Below, piece after piece: positions 45,204-56,251 of a stretch of 64,000 bases of DNA. Under the pieces are notes generated by a model that worked only from the letters and a program-made list of their open reading frames with translations, made no database searches and was not told where the DNA came from. The stretch is from Notolepis coatsorum (taxonomy: Eukaryota > Chordata > Actinopteri > Aulopiformes > Paralepididae): positions 75,417,706-75,481,705 of the forward strand of contig OZ020586.1 in the NCBI GenBank assembly GCA_963971535.1. Direction: 5' to 3'. Position 1 is the first letter of the stretch; each line of letters opens with the position of its first letter. The translations under genes were made by a program, and so were the position numbers.

Positions 45204-45588
45204 TAGGGATGGGTACCTTTCACATTTGAACCGATACCGGTACCGGTACCTGTGAATCGATACCGGTACCCAACGGTACCTTTTTTCTGTACTTTAGTCT
45301 CAAGAAATTTAATTTACCTACCTTAGTCGTAAAAAAAATCCAAACTTCAAATAACTACAATTTCGACAGTTTTCGGCTCGTCATTGCTCCGACTGCTTTG
45401 TTGTTGAATCAAGTCAAATCCTAGGTAAGCATATATTGTGCGTGTGAACGTTGACATGAAAAAAATATTAAAAATTAAAAAAAAATTAATAATTTTTTTT
45501 TTTGGTTTCTCACTTGATTCGATACTCGGTAGTACCGACGTGTTTCGGTTCGGTACCTCAAAAGTACCGAATTCGGTACCCATCCCTA
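45204..45588. mobile_element. hAT-like MITE, GGGTACC type (385 bp)
   Basis: Inverted TAGGGATGGGTACC ends and the exact duplication GTGGGTAT (45196-45203 and 45589-45596). Subterminal ggtaccggtacc and gataccgg words are self-complementary. It lies in the Pao gag region. Confidence 0.93.
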
Positions 45589-45857
45589 GTGGGTATAGTC
45601 AAGTCATGCACCGCTTGTCCCCCCCTGTAAGCTAAGTCAGTTTCACTTAAACTAGCTTGGGTCTCTACATCTAGGGTTGACTCCTCTGTAAGGTTGGGCA
45701 TGCTTGAGCTACCAAGGCTATCCCTGCTTAATATCCTCTTGGATAAGCTATGAGGTAAATCTACAGCGTAGCCCTCCAAGTAGGGAGGGGGCTGACGCTG
45801 GCGCCTAGGGCACGCTAATGGGGGAGAGCTGGTTGGAGAGTGTCCGCCGCTGGCCAT
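45589..45857 (-). pseudogene. BEL/Pao gag start region (fossil)
   Basis: The minus-strand frame opens MASGGHSPTSSPPLACPRRQ and is proline-rich. It lies about 50 bp after the primer-binding site, where the Pao polyprotein should begin. Confidence 0.7.
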
Positions 45858-45889
45858 ATTATCACTAATATTATTATTACTGATACCCT

Positions 45890-45905
45890 CCGGCTCGAAG
45901 GACCA
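45890..45905 (-). promoter_or_regulatory. BEL/Pao primer-binding site
   Basis: On the minus strand TGGTCCTTCGAGCCGG lies two bases after the LTR end …AGCTACA. It has the form of a tRNA 3'-end complement with a T-arm (TTCGA). Confidence 0.75.
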
Positions 45906-46099
45906 ATTGTAGCTAAGGGGCTACACAACCCTGACTGTATTGAAATGCTAGATTAAACCACTACTAAAGAATATTAATTAGCCAGACAGCATAGGTACAC
46001 AAAATGGCGGACACTATTAACTGCGAGGAGACAGTGATACAAAGTTGAATAATCACTTTAATAGTAATAGAAAGCATACATATTATACATAGCGCAGAT

Positions 46100-47122
46100 T
46101 AGGGGTGGACGGTATGGTCTAAAATTTATATCACGGTATAATTTGAAGCATAGACGGTAACGGTATATATCACGGTATCAGTGTTTCTGTTAGAATATTT
46201 TTTTTGCCTGATAGGCAGGCTATATAAAGAATGACATCCTCAAGGCATGTAGATTTATAATATTTTAACTTAAAACTAGGCTACTTTTGCGTATAAAGTC
46301 ATTATATTCCAAATAAAATAAGTCCCGAGTCGAGACTCCTGCTCCCATTGCAAACAGCGGGGCTGGATTTTGCTAGAAGCATATGTAGCTGCAGAGCCGC
46401 AGAGCGAATTGAATTGAATAAGAATTGAGACAAAGGTGCCACTCGTCCTCAGCTTTAAGAATTGACAATTGTGTCAACAAATTGACACATGTGTCAACAA
46501 ATTGACACACAAAATGCTTAGAGACGATGGGGGTCAGAACGGCGCAAGGGTGGGGGGGCGCTGTTTGACGGGCCTGTGACCAGACCTGAAAGAGCCCCTG
46601 GCTCTGCGGCTCTGCAGCTGCATGCTATTCGCAAATCCACTGCTGCAGCCGTCCTCCCGGCTCCCGCTGCTGCCGTCGTTATCATAACACTACACACATA
46701 TCGTAATGTTTACAGCAAACTGTAGTTGATCACCAGGTATGTTTTATTAACGTAGAATAATTCATATAAGAAAAACGATAGGGAATTATCTTACCTTTCT
46801 CCACTGGTTAAAAATGCCAGGAACTGAAATTGAAACTTGCTGTGCGCCGCGGTGATATGTGTTTATTATGAAATGACAATTGCGTGTTGACACGCCCACT
46901 GTGCGAAGCCTCCTAAATAACTTTTTCCAGTTTGCACATATCCATTATCTATGACTAATTCTATCTATTTTTAGGGGCAAATGCGATTGAAATAGTCGCG
47001 CTGTGGTTACATGACGTCATTGCTATTTTAGAGCTGCTCGGTTACACGGTATAGTCAAAATCCATACCGTAGAGCAAATTAATACCGTTTATACCGTATA
47101 CCGTTTATACCGTCCACCCCTA
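46100..47122. mobile_element. hAT-like MITE, GGGTGGACGGTAT type
   Basis: Inverted TAGGGGTGGACGGTAT ends and the exact duplication GCGCAGAT (46092-46099 and 47123-47130). The subterminal word is cggtata/tataccg. It contains a copy (46179-46826) of the hAT family seen at 23563-24428. Confidence 0.93.
46179..46826. mobile_element. hAT element, CAGTGTTTCTG type, nested
   Basis: It starts CAGTGTTTCTGTTAG and ends (inverted) CAGTTCCTGGCATTT. About 100 bp from 46220 match 23695-23800. I do not see an 8-bp target duplication, so the borders are approximate. Confidence 0.6.
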
Positions 47123-47158
47123 GCGCAGATCTCCTTTAATACGATAATGTCAATGCAA

Positions 47159-47600
47159 TAGTGTTGTCACGATACTGGAATTTCGACTTCGATACGATAC
47201 CTTGAAAAGTATCGATACTTCGATACCATTTCGATACAATATATATATTATTATTATTATTTTTTTTTTTAACAAATTTAGCTTTTGTTGCTGGTTGATT
47301 CTCCTCAGCTTCGAGTCTGGTACTATAAGAAAAGATAAATATAACACTTTTAAAACCCTTTGTTTATCTTTAGATCACACATTTAAAAATAACTGTTCAT
47401 CTCACTTCAATAATTTTTATTGCAAATGCAGAACATGGTATTTTCTCAAGCAGACAGATGTAAACACTGTAATCTGTGTTGCATGTACCTCACAAACTGA
47501 ACAGTTAGTAACAGTTTTGATTTAAAGATAACGAGAGCAAGCGAGAGAGAGAGAGAGGTATCGGTAGATAGAGAGAGAGAGAGAGAGAGAGAGGTAGCGG

Positions 47601-47670
<70 letters not shown>

Positions 47671-48485
47671 GAGAGGTAGCGGTAGATGGAGAGAGACAGA
47701 GGCTATGCTCGGAGCATTTTAGTAATGTTACATTTTCAACAAGATTGCTGCTATTTAAACACTTGGTGGAAACGGGGTAACGTTAACCTTATGTCGACTG
47801 TAGTATTGTATGACCTCGACATAACGTTTACACGTTAACGTTACTCCGTTTCCATGCAGTATTTATAACGGTGGCCAGCTAAGCTAAGGGGGCTAACTGC
47901 TAGCAGTAGCTAACGTTAGCTGGTAACGTTACAACGAAGCAGCTGTTGATATTATGCGCCATCAGTAGACAACGTATCATGTATTAAACTAGAGTTAATG
48001 GTTTAATGCTTCAGTCACAGTGACGTTGAAAGAGCAGCTGTCACGAACCTCTTTCATTTCTTTATGGAGATCGGCGCTGGCACTGCTATAACACCGCTTG
48101 CAAATAGCATTGGGGCATTTGTAGCTTGTCCTTCGTTGTTTACTTGAAACCCGAAGTACCTCCAAACAGCACTTCTGCTGCTTTCTTTATCCACAAGCAC
48201 AAGTTGCGGAAGCTCTGCATTTACCATCTTCAGCTAAAATGTTTGTTTACTAACTGAAGAAGACGGCTCTCTGTGACTCTGTGAGGGGGAGGGCTGGACT
48301 CGGAGGAGCCGGGGGGGCAAGCACGCTGAGCGCTCTGAACAGCGCGTCAACAACTTGCGGTAGAACACTCGCCAGCTGGTACCGATACTGCAGAAAGTAT
48401 CGGTACTTCGGGAAATGAGTATCGAAGCCTTTTTAAATATTCAGTATCGATATGTATCGATACTTCGATATTTTTGACAACACTA
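47159..48485. mobile_element. hAT-like MITE, TTGTCACGATAC type
   Basis: The left end is TAGTGTTGTCACGATAC, with its inverse at the right. The exact duplication CAATGCAA lies at 47151-47158 and 48486-48493. Subterminal tatcgatacttcgatac words. A long GAGA microsatellite lies at 47535-47695, and the palindrome GCTAACGTTAGC is at 47909-47920. Confidence 0.92.
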
Positions 48486-49260
48486 CAATGCAACAATGTC
48501 AGAGGTAACGATAGTCCTGAACTACGAGTACTCGACCATTGATGCTTGGAATGGAGTGAGAAGAAGCGAGCAGCATGGGGAAAGCAAGATGGCAGGGTGG
48601 AGACGGTAATTCTCTGGAGCTCCTACTCCAGAGAGCCGCAGACAAACTTGGGATAATCCTGTCGTCGCTGGTGAGGAGGGTCTCGTACGGACCGGGTTCC
48701 TGTATTCCTAGCGCCCGATGGCAGGATTAATAGCTATTAGTCCAAAAAGCCCGTTGGCATGGTTGCTAGCTAGTTACTGTAGCCCTTGTACGTACTTAGG
48801 CCAACCCGCATGTCGTCTTCAATAGGTAGTTAAATCCAGAACGCCGCTGGGTTCAGCTATAAGTCTCTCAACGTTACTTCGCTCGAACAAGTCACTATAC
48901 TGTGCCAATAGTGGCTCGACAATATTATGTGGTATCTAATTAGCTGTACAGCTCTCTGTCAAGATACGTTGCTTGCCGTCCTGTTACTGCTGCCAAACAT
49001 TTCTTCTATAACACACACTCTGTCCAGGCATGTCCCAAGAACCCCGCGCATGCACTCACGCTGTCTACGGCGTTAAGAGTGGAACATATACAAATAAGCG
49101 AATGATGAATACTGGTAGGTAAACAGATGACGTGAAAATATATATCTTATATATATAAACAATATATATAATCTCCCAATAATCTGGACCTTCAGAACAG
49201 CTCCAGACTCATGGTATGTCGTTTCAGGCCCCGGTCAAGGCCGTTGTGGGAAAGTGGTCC

Positions 49261-50875
49261 GTCCTCTGAACCTGGTGGTGTTGTTGTCCAGCAGGGAGCA
49301 CTCTGTCCTCTGGACCTGGTGGTGTTGTTGTCCAGCAGGGAGACCCTCTGTCCTCTGGACCTGGTGGTGTTGTTGTCCAGCAGGGAGCACTCTGTCCTCT
49401 GGACCTGGTGGTGTTGTTGTCCAGCAGGGAGCACTCTGTCCTCTGGACCTGGTGGTGTTGTTGTCCAGCAGGAAGACACTCTGTCCTCTGGACCTGGTGG
49501 TGTTGTTGTCCAGCAGGAAGACACTCTGTCCTCTGGACCTGGTGGTGTTGTTGTCCAGCAGGGAACACTCTGTCCTCTGGACCTGGAGGTGTTGTTGTCC
49601 AGCAGGGAGCACTCTGTCCTCTGGACCTGGTGGTGTTGTTGTCAGGCAGGGAGCACTCTGTCCTCTGGACCTGGTGGTGTTGTTGTCCAGCAGGGAGCAC
49701 TCTGTCCTCTGGACCTGGTGGTGTTGTTGTCCAGCAGGGAGCACTCTGTCCTCTGGACCTGGTGGTGTTGTTGTCCAGCAGGGAGCACTCTGTCCTCTGG
49801 ACCTGGTGGTGTTGTTGTCCAGCAGGGAGCACTCTGTCCTCTGAACCTGGTGGTGTTGTTGTCCAGCAGGTAGACACTCTGTCCTCTGGACCTGGTGGTG
49901 TTGTTGTCCAGCAGGGAGACCCTCTGTCCTCTGGACCTGGTGGTGTTGTTGTCCAGCAGGTAGACACTCTGTCCTCTGGACCTGGTGGTGTTGTTGTCCA
50001 GCAGGGAGTACTCTGTCCTCTGGACCTGGTGGTGTTGTTGTCCAGCAGGGAGACACTCTGTCCTCTGGACCTGGTGGTGTTGTTGTCCATCAGGGAGACA
50101 CTCTGTCCTCTGGACCTGGTGGTGTTGTTGTCCAGCAGGGAGACACTCTGTCCTCTGGACCTGGTGGTGTTGTTGTCCAGCAGGTAGACACTCTGTCCTC
50201 TGGACCTGGTGGTGTTGTTGTCCAGCAGGGAGACACTCTGTCCTCTGGACCTGGTGGTGTTGTTGTCCAGCAGGGAGACACTCTGTCCTCTGGACCTGGT
50301 GGTGTCGTTGTCCAGCAGGGAGACCCTCTGTCCTCTGGACCTGGTGGTGTTGTTGTCCAGCAGGGAGCACTCTGTCCTCTGGACCTGGTGGTGTTGTTGT
50401 CCAGCAGGTAGACACTCTGTCCTCTGAACCTGGTGGTGTTGTTGTCCAGCAGGGAGACCCTCTGTCCTCTGGACCTGGTGGTGTTGTTGTCCAGCAGGGA
50501 GACCCTCTGTCCTCTGGACCTGGTGGCGTTGTTGTCCAGCAGGGAGACCCTCTGTCCTCTGGACCTGGTGGTGTTGTTGTCCAGCAGGGAGCACTCTGTC
50601 CTCTGGACCTGGTGGTGTTGTTATCCAGCAGGGAGACACTCTGTCCTCTGGACCTGGTGGTGTTGTTGTCCAGCAGGGAGACCCTCTGTCCTCTGGACCT
50701 GGTGGTGTTGTTGTCCAGCAGGCAGCAGGTAGACACTCTGTCCTCTGAACCTGGTGGTGTTGTTGTCCAGCAGGGAGCACTCTGTCCTCTGGACCTGGTG
50801 GTGTTGTTGTCCAGCAGGGCGTACTCTGGACCTGGTGGTGTTGTTGTCCAGCAGGGAGCACTCTGTCCTCTGGCA
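49261..50875. repeat. Minisatellite, about 37 units of 44-45 bp
   Basis: The core unit is ctctgtcctctggacctggtggtgttgttgtccagcaggga(gca or gaca), written here only in part for the pattern: GGACCTGGTGGTGTTGTTGT recurs at 44- to 45-bp steps. Variants are g/c/t at the 3' end of the unit. The array starts about 60 bp outside the Pao 5' LTR. Long open frames on both strands come from the repeat. Confidence 0.95.
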
Positions 50876-50923
50876 GTAAAAATGCCCCTATTATGGTGAG
50901 TGCCATTCCTCAGATGAGATGTT

Positions 50924-51386
50924 TTTTTTTTTTTTTTTATCTTTTCCCCCCCTCCTTTTTCCGATTTTTTTCCCATCCCACTGTTAGTCGTTATGCCAAT
51001 TCCCAACCCCCTTCATGGTTGTTGCGCACTCCCCCCTACTGTTGGTCCGGGAGGCCGGAGACTGTCACATGCTTTCCTCCGACGCATGTGCAGCCAGCCG
51101 GCAGCCAGCCTGGCAGCACAGATTCTCACCGGGAGAGTGTAACGTGTGGAAGGTCACACTACCTCCCTCCAGATCCTACCCTCGCTGTGCAGGCGCCCCG
51201 ACTGAACTGTAGGGGTTGCTGTCCACAACGCCCAGGAGCCACCCATCAGCTTTCTCACCCCTAACACTGCCAATTGTGTTAGTATGAACGACCAGCCAAG
51301 CTGATAGCAACGCCGAGAGCTGGATTAGAACCCAGCGTCTCCAGCGTTGATGGCGAGCGCCTTGCCCACTACACCACCTAGCCGCC
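50924..51386 (-). mobile_element. tRNA-derived SINE, copy 3 (full length)
   Basis: On the minus strand it begins GGGCGGCTAGGTGGTGTAG, with box-B-like GGTTCTAATCC, and ends in a T-rich stretch read on the plus strand. The target duplication CTCAGATGAGATGTT lies at 50909-50923 and 51387-51401. Confidence 0.92.
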
Positions 51387-51409
51387 CTCAGATGAGATGT
51401 TATCACCTT

Positions 51410-51716
51410 TGGTCGTTAAAGAACCCAGGGTGTCTGTCATAAAGACGGTTCCCAGACGTTCCTGGCCAAATTCCCAACCAGGTCTCTGACATCAAGGCCA
51501 CCTTACCATCCCTTCCTCTTAATTGGCTGGTATCAATCCCAGTTTCCTGAGCCTTTCAGCCATTGTGTAGTGTGATGTGTGCCTGGTGCCAGTGTCTCGC
51601 AGCCATTGAGAATGTAGCCCAAGGTTGGGTGCTACCCAGTGGTGAAGGAGGAAATTTACATCCTACACTGTAAAGTGCTTTGAGTGTCTAGAAAAGCACT
51701 ATATAAATGCAATGAT
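51410..51716 (+). mobile_element. LINE/SINE 3' module
   Basis: The stretch ending in gtaaagtgctttgagtgtc and agcactatataaatgcaatg is the common 3' module of fish L2-related LINEs and their SINEs. No coding part is present. Confidence 0.6.
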
Positions 51717-51796
51717 CATTCATTCATAGTTTCAGGTCATGACTATGAATTACATGCAACAGTATTGATTCTGAATTCCAACTCAACTCCTTAACT

Positions 51797-52055
51797 AGCG
51801 ACAGTGGCTCTGGAGGTAGAACGGCTGTCTGGTAATTGGAAGGTTGCCGGTTCGATTCCCACACCTCCCTGGCAGCGTGTCCAAGTGTCCTTGAGAAAGA
51901 AAATTAACCCCTCATTTCTCCCAATGAGCAGACCAGGCACCTTGCACCATTGGGTGTGTGAATGTGTGAGTGAATGGGTGAATGTGAGGAACAAAATTGG
52001 AAAGCGCTTTGAATGAAAGAGTTATATAAATGCACCATGTCCATTTACCATTTAA
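51797..52055 (+). mobile_element. tRNA-derived SINE
   Basis: Head gtggctctggaggtagaacg with box-B-like GGTTCGATTCC, middle gtgtccttgagaaagaaaat, tail tataaatgcaccatgtccat. This is the same family as the SINE in the zinc-finger exon (28647-28797). Confidence 0.88.
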
Positions 52056-52547
52056 CACACACATAAGAAAGAGACATAGAGATAAAGTAGCACTCTTATC
52101 CGACCCAGATTTGACCGTTGGGCTTTAAAGTTTAAACCCCTCTGATTTTCTAATTCTCTCTGACACAAAAGTCAAAACTCCACTCCAGAACTCTGACTTG
52201 TATTGTTAAAAGTAGAAGTGTTTACACTCACAGATATTATGGCTAGATGATGCCTTAACCACAAGCTAAATTTTGTATTGATTTGCTTGATTTATTTGGA
52301 TGTATCTTAGCTAACTGACTATGATCATCCAAGAATCATGAATAATCCAACACCAATCTCTCTGAGCAGGGTTTTGGTATGAGATTTGTTAAAAAGGGTA
52401 CACAACAGGGATATTGTACATCCCACTATCAAAGTATCTACTTGAATCTGCTGTGCAAACTAAACTGAGTGTGTTTGGTTAGAGACTCTATCTCCACGCC
52501 TCTCTCTCTCTCTCTCTCTCTAAGAGACAGTAGGCTACAGTAGACAC
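52056..52547. other. Spacer without recognisable features
   Basis: Only a CT microsatellite (52501-52521) is notable. Confidence 0.4.
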
Positions 52548-52925
52548 TAGGGTTGTCACGATACCAACATTTTTGTTTCGATACTATACCAATATGAATT
52601 TTGATACTTTTCGATACTTTTCCTCAAAATCAGGGAAACACTCTCAGATGTCATTATTGTTCTTTATTTTAAAACACAACAATGAACAATGACAAGAATA
52701 AATAAATTAAATTAAAAGCAATGGCATTCAAAATACTGGAGAACTTTTTTTGCACTCAAAACAGTTGCTGTACAAGGTTTCTGAACCCAGCTTTCTCAAC
52801 TGTATATATATTGGAACTTGGTCTACACAGATGAACTCTGCGACTGCCCTGTTGAGCCTTTTATCATCTTTGGGCTAATTTGTGTACTTAATATGCTGCT
52901 CAAAAAAAGCTGGGAGGTTAGGTTG
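52548..52925. mobile_element. hAT-like MITE, TTGTCACGATACC type, one end
   Basis: It begins TAGGGTTGTCACGATACC, related to 47159-48485. The right end is not found before the LINE at 52930. The element is truncated, and its right border is a guess. Confidence 0.65.
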
Positions 52926-52929
52926 CTTC

Positions 52930-54755
52930 TGAGTGGGGGAAGTAACCCAGGCAACTACCACCCTGTTTCTATTCTTACCTCCATCTCGAAAGTCATGGAA
53001 AAAATAGTATACGAACAGGTCGAAAAGTACCTTGCGGAAAAAATCAAATCTACGAATTCCAATCTGACTTCAGAACATCCCACTCCACTGACACATGCCT
53101 TCTCTATTTGAACGACCACATCAAACAAGAGGTGGACGTGGGCAAATACTGTGGCATGGTCATGCTGGACCTACAAAAGGCCTTCGACACTGTCAATCAC
53201 TCCATTCTGATTGACAAGCTAAAAGCAATTGGTTTTGATAGTCTATCAGTGAGCTGGATGCAATCCTACCTGCAGGGGAGAGAACTATGGTGGAGGTAAA
53301 CGGTACCCTATCCCCCCGCCCCTCCCAGTGAGCTGTGGTGTTCCACAAGGAAGCATACTAGGGCCGTTACTGTTCCTAATTTATGCAAATTACATGTTGT
53401 CAGCTTGTGACTGCAACTTGTTCTTGTTCGCGGACGACTCAGCCCTGCTGGTCTCTGACAAGAACAAGTTACAGGTTGAAAAAACCCTCAGCTCAGAACT
53501 CGGCAGAATCTGCACCTGGCTCGCTGATAACAAACTATCATTACACCTGGGTAAAACAGAGTCCATTTTCTTCGGATCAAATAACAAACTCAGCAAGACC
53601 GACGGCTTCTCAGTTACAGTGGGTGACAATATTGTCACAAGGAAATATGAAATTACATACCTGGGTTCCATCCTAAAGGCAAATCTTTCCTGTGACAAAA
53701 TGGCATCCAATGTAATCAAAAAAGTCAACCAACAAACTAGATTCTTGTACCGGATGTCCTCTCTGGTAAACAAGAATACCCTGAAGACTCTGGCAGGAGC
53801 ACTCATTCAAGGGTACTACGACTATGCTTGCACCTCATGGTACCAAAGCACCTCAAAGGCACTAAAAACAAGATTACAAACATCACAAAACAAACTGGTC
53901 AGAGTACTACTTGACCTTACTCCTAGAACCCACCTCACCCCTGCCCACTTTGACTACCTAGGATGGCTTAGAGTAGACGACAGAGTACAGCAACTTGCAA
54001 TGGGCCTGGTCTACAAGATACACTACACCACACAGGTACCCATGTACATGTCGAAATACTTCCCAAAGGTCAGTGAATACCACGACCACAACACCAGAGG
54101 GAGTTCCACAAAATATGTGCAACCCAGATTCGGCACAAACAAGGGACTAAACACTAGGGATGCTCGATATTGGCTTTTTTACCGATACCGATATTCCGAT
54201 ATTGTCCAACTCTTAATTTCCGATACCGATATCAACCGATATCAACCGATACCGATATATGCAGGGTTTCCCCGTCCAAAAAACTGAATAATTTCAGGTA
54301 ACTAATAATTTCACTGGATATATATAACAAATATTGTTATTGTTTTTTTTTTGTTTTTAAACCGATACCGATATTTTCCGATATCACATTTTACTGCCGA
54401 TATCGGCCGATAATATCGGTCGGCCGATAATATCGGACATCCCTACTAAACACATTTCGCAATTATGCCACAACAATGTGGAACGCCCTACCCACAGCCG
54501 TAAAAAGATGTGAATCCCTACCCACATTCAAAACCGCTCTTAAAGAGCACCTACGGGAGGCTGCAATTCGAAACTGGCCACCGTAAAGGTCCAACCCCCC
54601 CCCCCCCCAAATAGACAGTCTCCTCCCCACCATATGTATATATTTGTATATATTTTCTCCCCACCGTATGTATATTTTTTCTCCCGCCCGCCCAGCCCCT
54701 CCTAATGTACAGTCTCCTCCCCATCATATGTATATATATATAATCTCTGTTAGGA
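52930..54755 (+). mobile_element. Jockey-superfamily LINE, copy 1
   Basis: This encodes a 5'-truncated reverse transcriptase. It starts GNYHPVSILTSISKVMEKI, then shows LDLQKAFDTVNHSILIDKL (first catalytic aspartate), GVPQGSILGPLLFLIY and LFADDSALL (the FADD catalytic pair). The C-terminal part is interrupted at 54155 by a MITE and resumes to the stop near 54583 (AAIRNWPP). Compared with copy 2, a base is missing near 53287, so the frame shifts there, and another break lies near 53100. The endonuclease is absent. The 3' UTR ends abruptly at about 54755, where an inverted tail begins. Confidence 0.88.
54155..54445. mobile_element. hAT-like MITE, GCTCGATATTGG type (291 bp)
   Basis: Inverted TAGGGATG ends and the exact duplication CTAAACAC (54147-54154 and 54446-54453). 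Subterminal words ccgatatcggccgat are self-complementary. It is inserted in the LINE coding region. Confidence 0.95.
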
Positions 54756-54756
54756 T

Positions 54757-55100
54757 GAATGAATGAATGAATGAATGAATGAATGAATTAATGAATGAAT
54801 GAAAACTTTATTTAACAGATTGCAGAATGGGTACAATACAGTACGGCTCAATACATACAATTGTTAAGGGGATGCAGACCTGAGAAAGACGTTTGTCTTG
54901 TTTCCATCAGGGTCCCCCATTTTCAATTCATATAGACATTTATGACATACACAACATACATGACATTTATGGCATAGGGACATATAGGTATTTAGTACTG
55001 ATACATTTGTGACATAGGCGGTATTCAAATATACAGTACTGTTACCCCTAGATCCTGACAGAGTATATACATATGATGGGGAGGGGACTGTACATCTATT
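54757..55100 (-). mobile_element. LINE 3' UTR fragment, inverted
   Basis: It starts with a (GAAT)n run and reads, inverted, as the 3' UTR of the LINE at 57420-57722. Together with 55105-55386 it forms a near-palindrome. Confidence 0.88.
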
Positions 55101-55104
55101 GGTA

Positions 55105-55386
55105 ACAGACAGTACTGTACATTTGCATATCATATATGTCACAAATGTAACAGTACTATATACCTGTATCCCTGTATGTCATGTATGTCCCTATGCCATA
55201 AATGTCATGATGTCATGTATGTTGTGTATGTCATAAATGTCACTATGAATTGAAAATGGGGGACCCTGATGTAAACAAGACAAACGTCTTTCTCTGGTCT
55301 GCACCCCCTTAACAATTGTGTGTATTGAGCCGTACTGTATTGTACCCATTCTGCAATATGTTAAATAAAGTTCATTCATTCATTCA
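55105..55386 (+). mobile_element. LINE 3' UTR fragment, direct
   Basis: The same 3' UTR (gaattgaaaatgggggaccc … ttaaataaag, then ATTC repeats) in direct orientation. It is slightly diverged from the inverted copy, so the two are separate insertions or an inverted duplication. Confidence 0.85.
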
Positions 55387-55555
55387 TGTAGGATAGTTCT
55401 ATGTACTGACCACAGGCATGTAGGATAGTTCTGTCTGACCACAGACATGTAGGATAGTTCCATGTACTGATCACAGACATGTAGGATAGTTATACTGACC
55501 ACAGACATGTAGGATAGTTATACTGATCACAGACACGTAGGATAGTTATGTACTG
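55387..55555. repeat. Minisatellite of ~6 x 25-32 bp
   Basis: Units built on catgtaggatagtt and actgaccacaga, with variable unit length. Confidence 0.88.
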
Positions 55556-56250
55556 ATGCGTATTTACGTATCAAGTTTGATTGGAAGCTGGAATCAAAAT
55601 GCTTGAATCTTCCGATATTGTAACACAGGCCTGTGTCAAGCTAGCTAGCTAACAACAATATGACTTTCTGTCAGAATCTTTCTAAATAAAAGAACGTAGT
55701 CTATATAAACTATAGCTCAATACAGCCGAGAGAAAAAGCAGTATACCATCACATGTAAAAGGTGTAAGACATTTTAAAACATAGCCTACCTGGCATTATC
55801 TAGTTTCATAAAAGATAAGTGATGATAAAGGAGTGTACAGTAGGTACAGGATATAGTCCGAATCAGGCCGTGGTCCTAGAGGCGTGCTTACGAAACCAAG
55901 CCGCATTTCTCGGAGACGCTCTCTGATTGGCACTGACGCGTTTGCCCAATCCGTGACGAGCTGTGTCTTTGCCCATTTCCACGTCAAACAGCCTGCAACC
56001 TACCTGGCGTTCTATCGCCATGCTCAGTCTAAAGACAAACTCTAACCTTAACCAACTTCGAAGAGTGCCTAGGCTTAACCGGTGTAGAAACAGGCGTCGG
56101 CCAATCAGAGAGCGTTGTTCAAGTTATGACCGATATAATAAACACTCTTGACGACCTCCTTTAACTCCATAGGTTGTGGTGTTTATTATCCTTCTCGTAG
56201 ACACCTCCACACAGCGTTGTTTCGGTAGCATACATGGAATTAACAATTAA
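55556..56250. other. Unassigned; possibly part of a gypsy LTR
   Basis: No gene is recognised. gccaatcagagagcg near 56098 recurs inverted near 55918 (cgctctctgattggc). On the minus strand there are AATAAA-type signals near 56140 and 56185. It may be the remainder of the gypsy LTR that is split by the LINE at 56252, which is unproven. Confidence 0.3.
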
Positions 56251-56251
56251 T

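Larger units (their letters stand above)
30336..49199 (-). mobile_element. BEL/Pao LTR retrotransposon, broken, heavily inserted
   Basis: A fossil BEL/Pao element read on the minus strand: 5' LTR 45908-49199, primer site 45890-45905, gag, protease, RT, RNase H and integrase from 45857 down to 35515, then 3' LTR 30336-33099. Roughly 8 kb of the span is Pao sequence. The rest consists of at least seven primary insertions: piggyBac, foldback, 364-bp MITE, Penelope-like element, and three TAGGG MITEs. It looks broken, with several interruptions. The LTRs are still closely similar outside their insertions, so it is of moderate age. I see no clear 5-bp target duplication. Confidence 0.9.
45908..49199 (-). 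repeat. BEL/Pao 5' LTR (with two MITE insertions)
   Basis: In minus orientation the LTR starts TGTTCTGAAGGTCC at 49199 and ends …CTTAGCTACA at 45908. It matches the 3' LTR outside insertions 46100-47122 and 47159-48485. Both insertion sites are empty, single-copy, in the 3' LTR. Confidence 0.87.

Noticed and set aside
49261-50875. CRISPR-like regular repeats
   Set aside because: The units abut without unique spacers and lie in a eukaryotic transposon-rich region.
49224-51006. Very long repetitive open frames (up to 560 codons) on both strands
   Set aside because: They follow the 44/45-bp minisatellite in several frames on both strands and run into flanking SINE sequence; nothing suggests translation.
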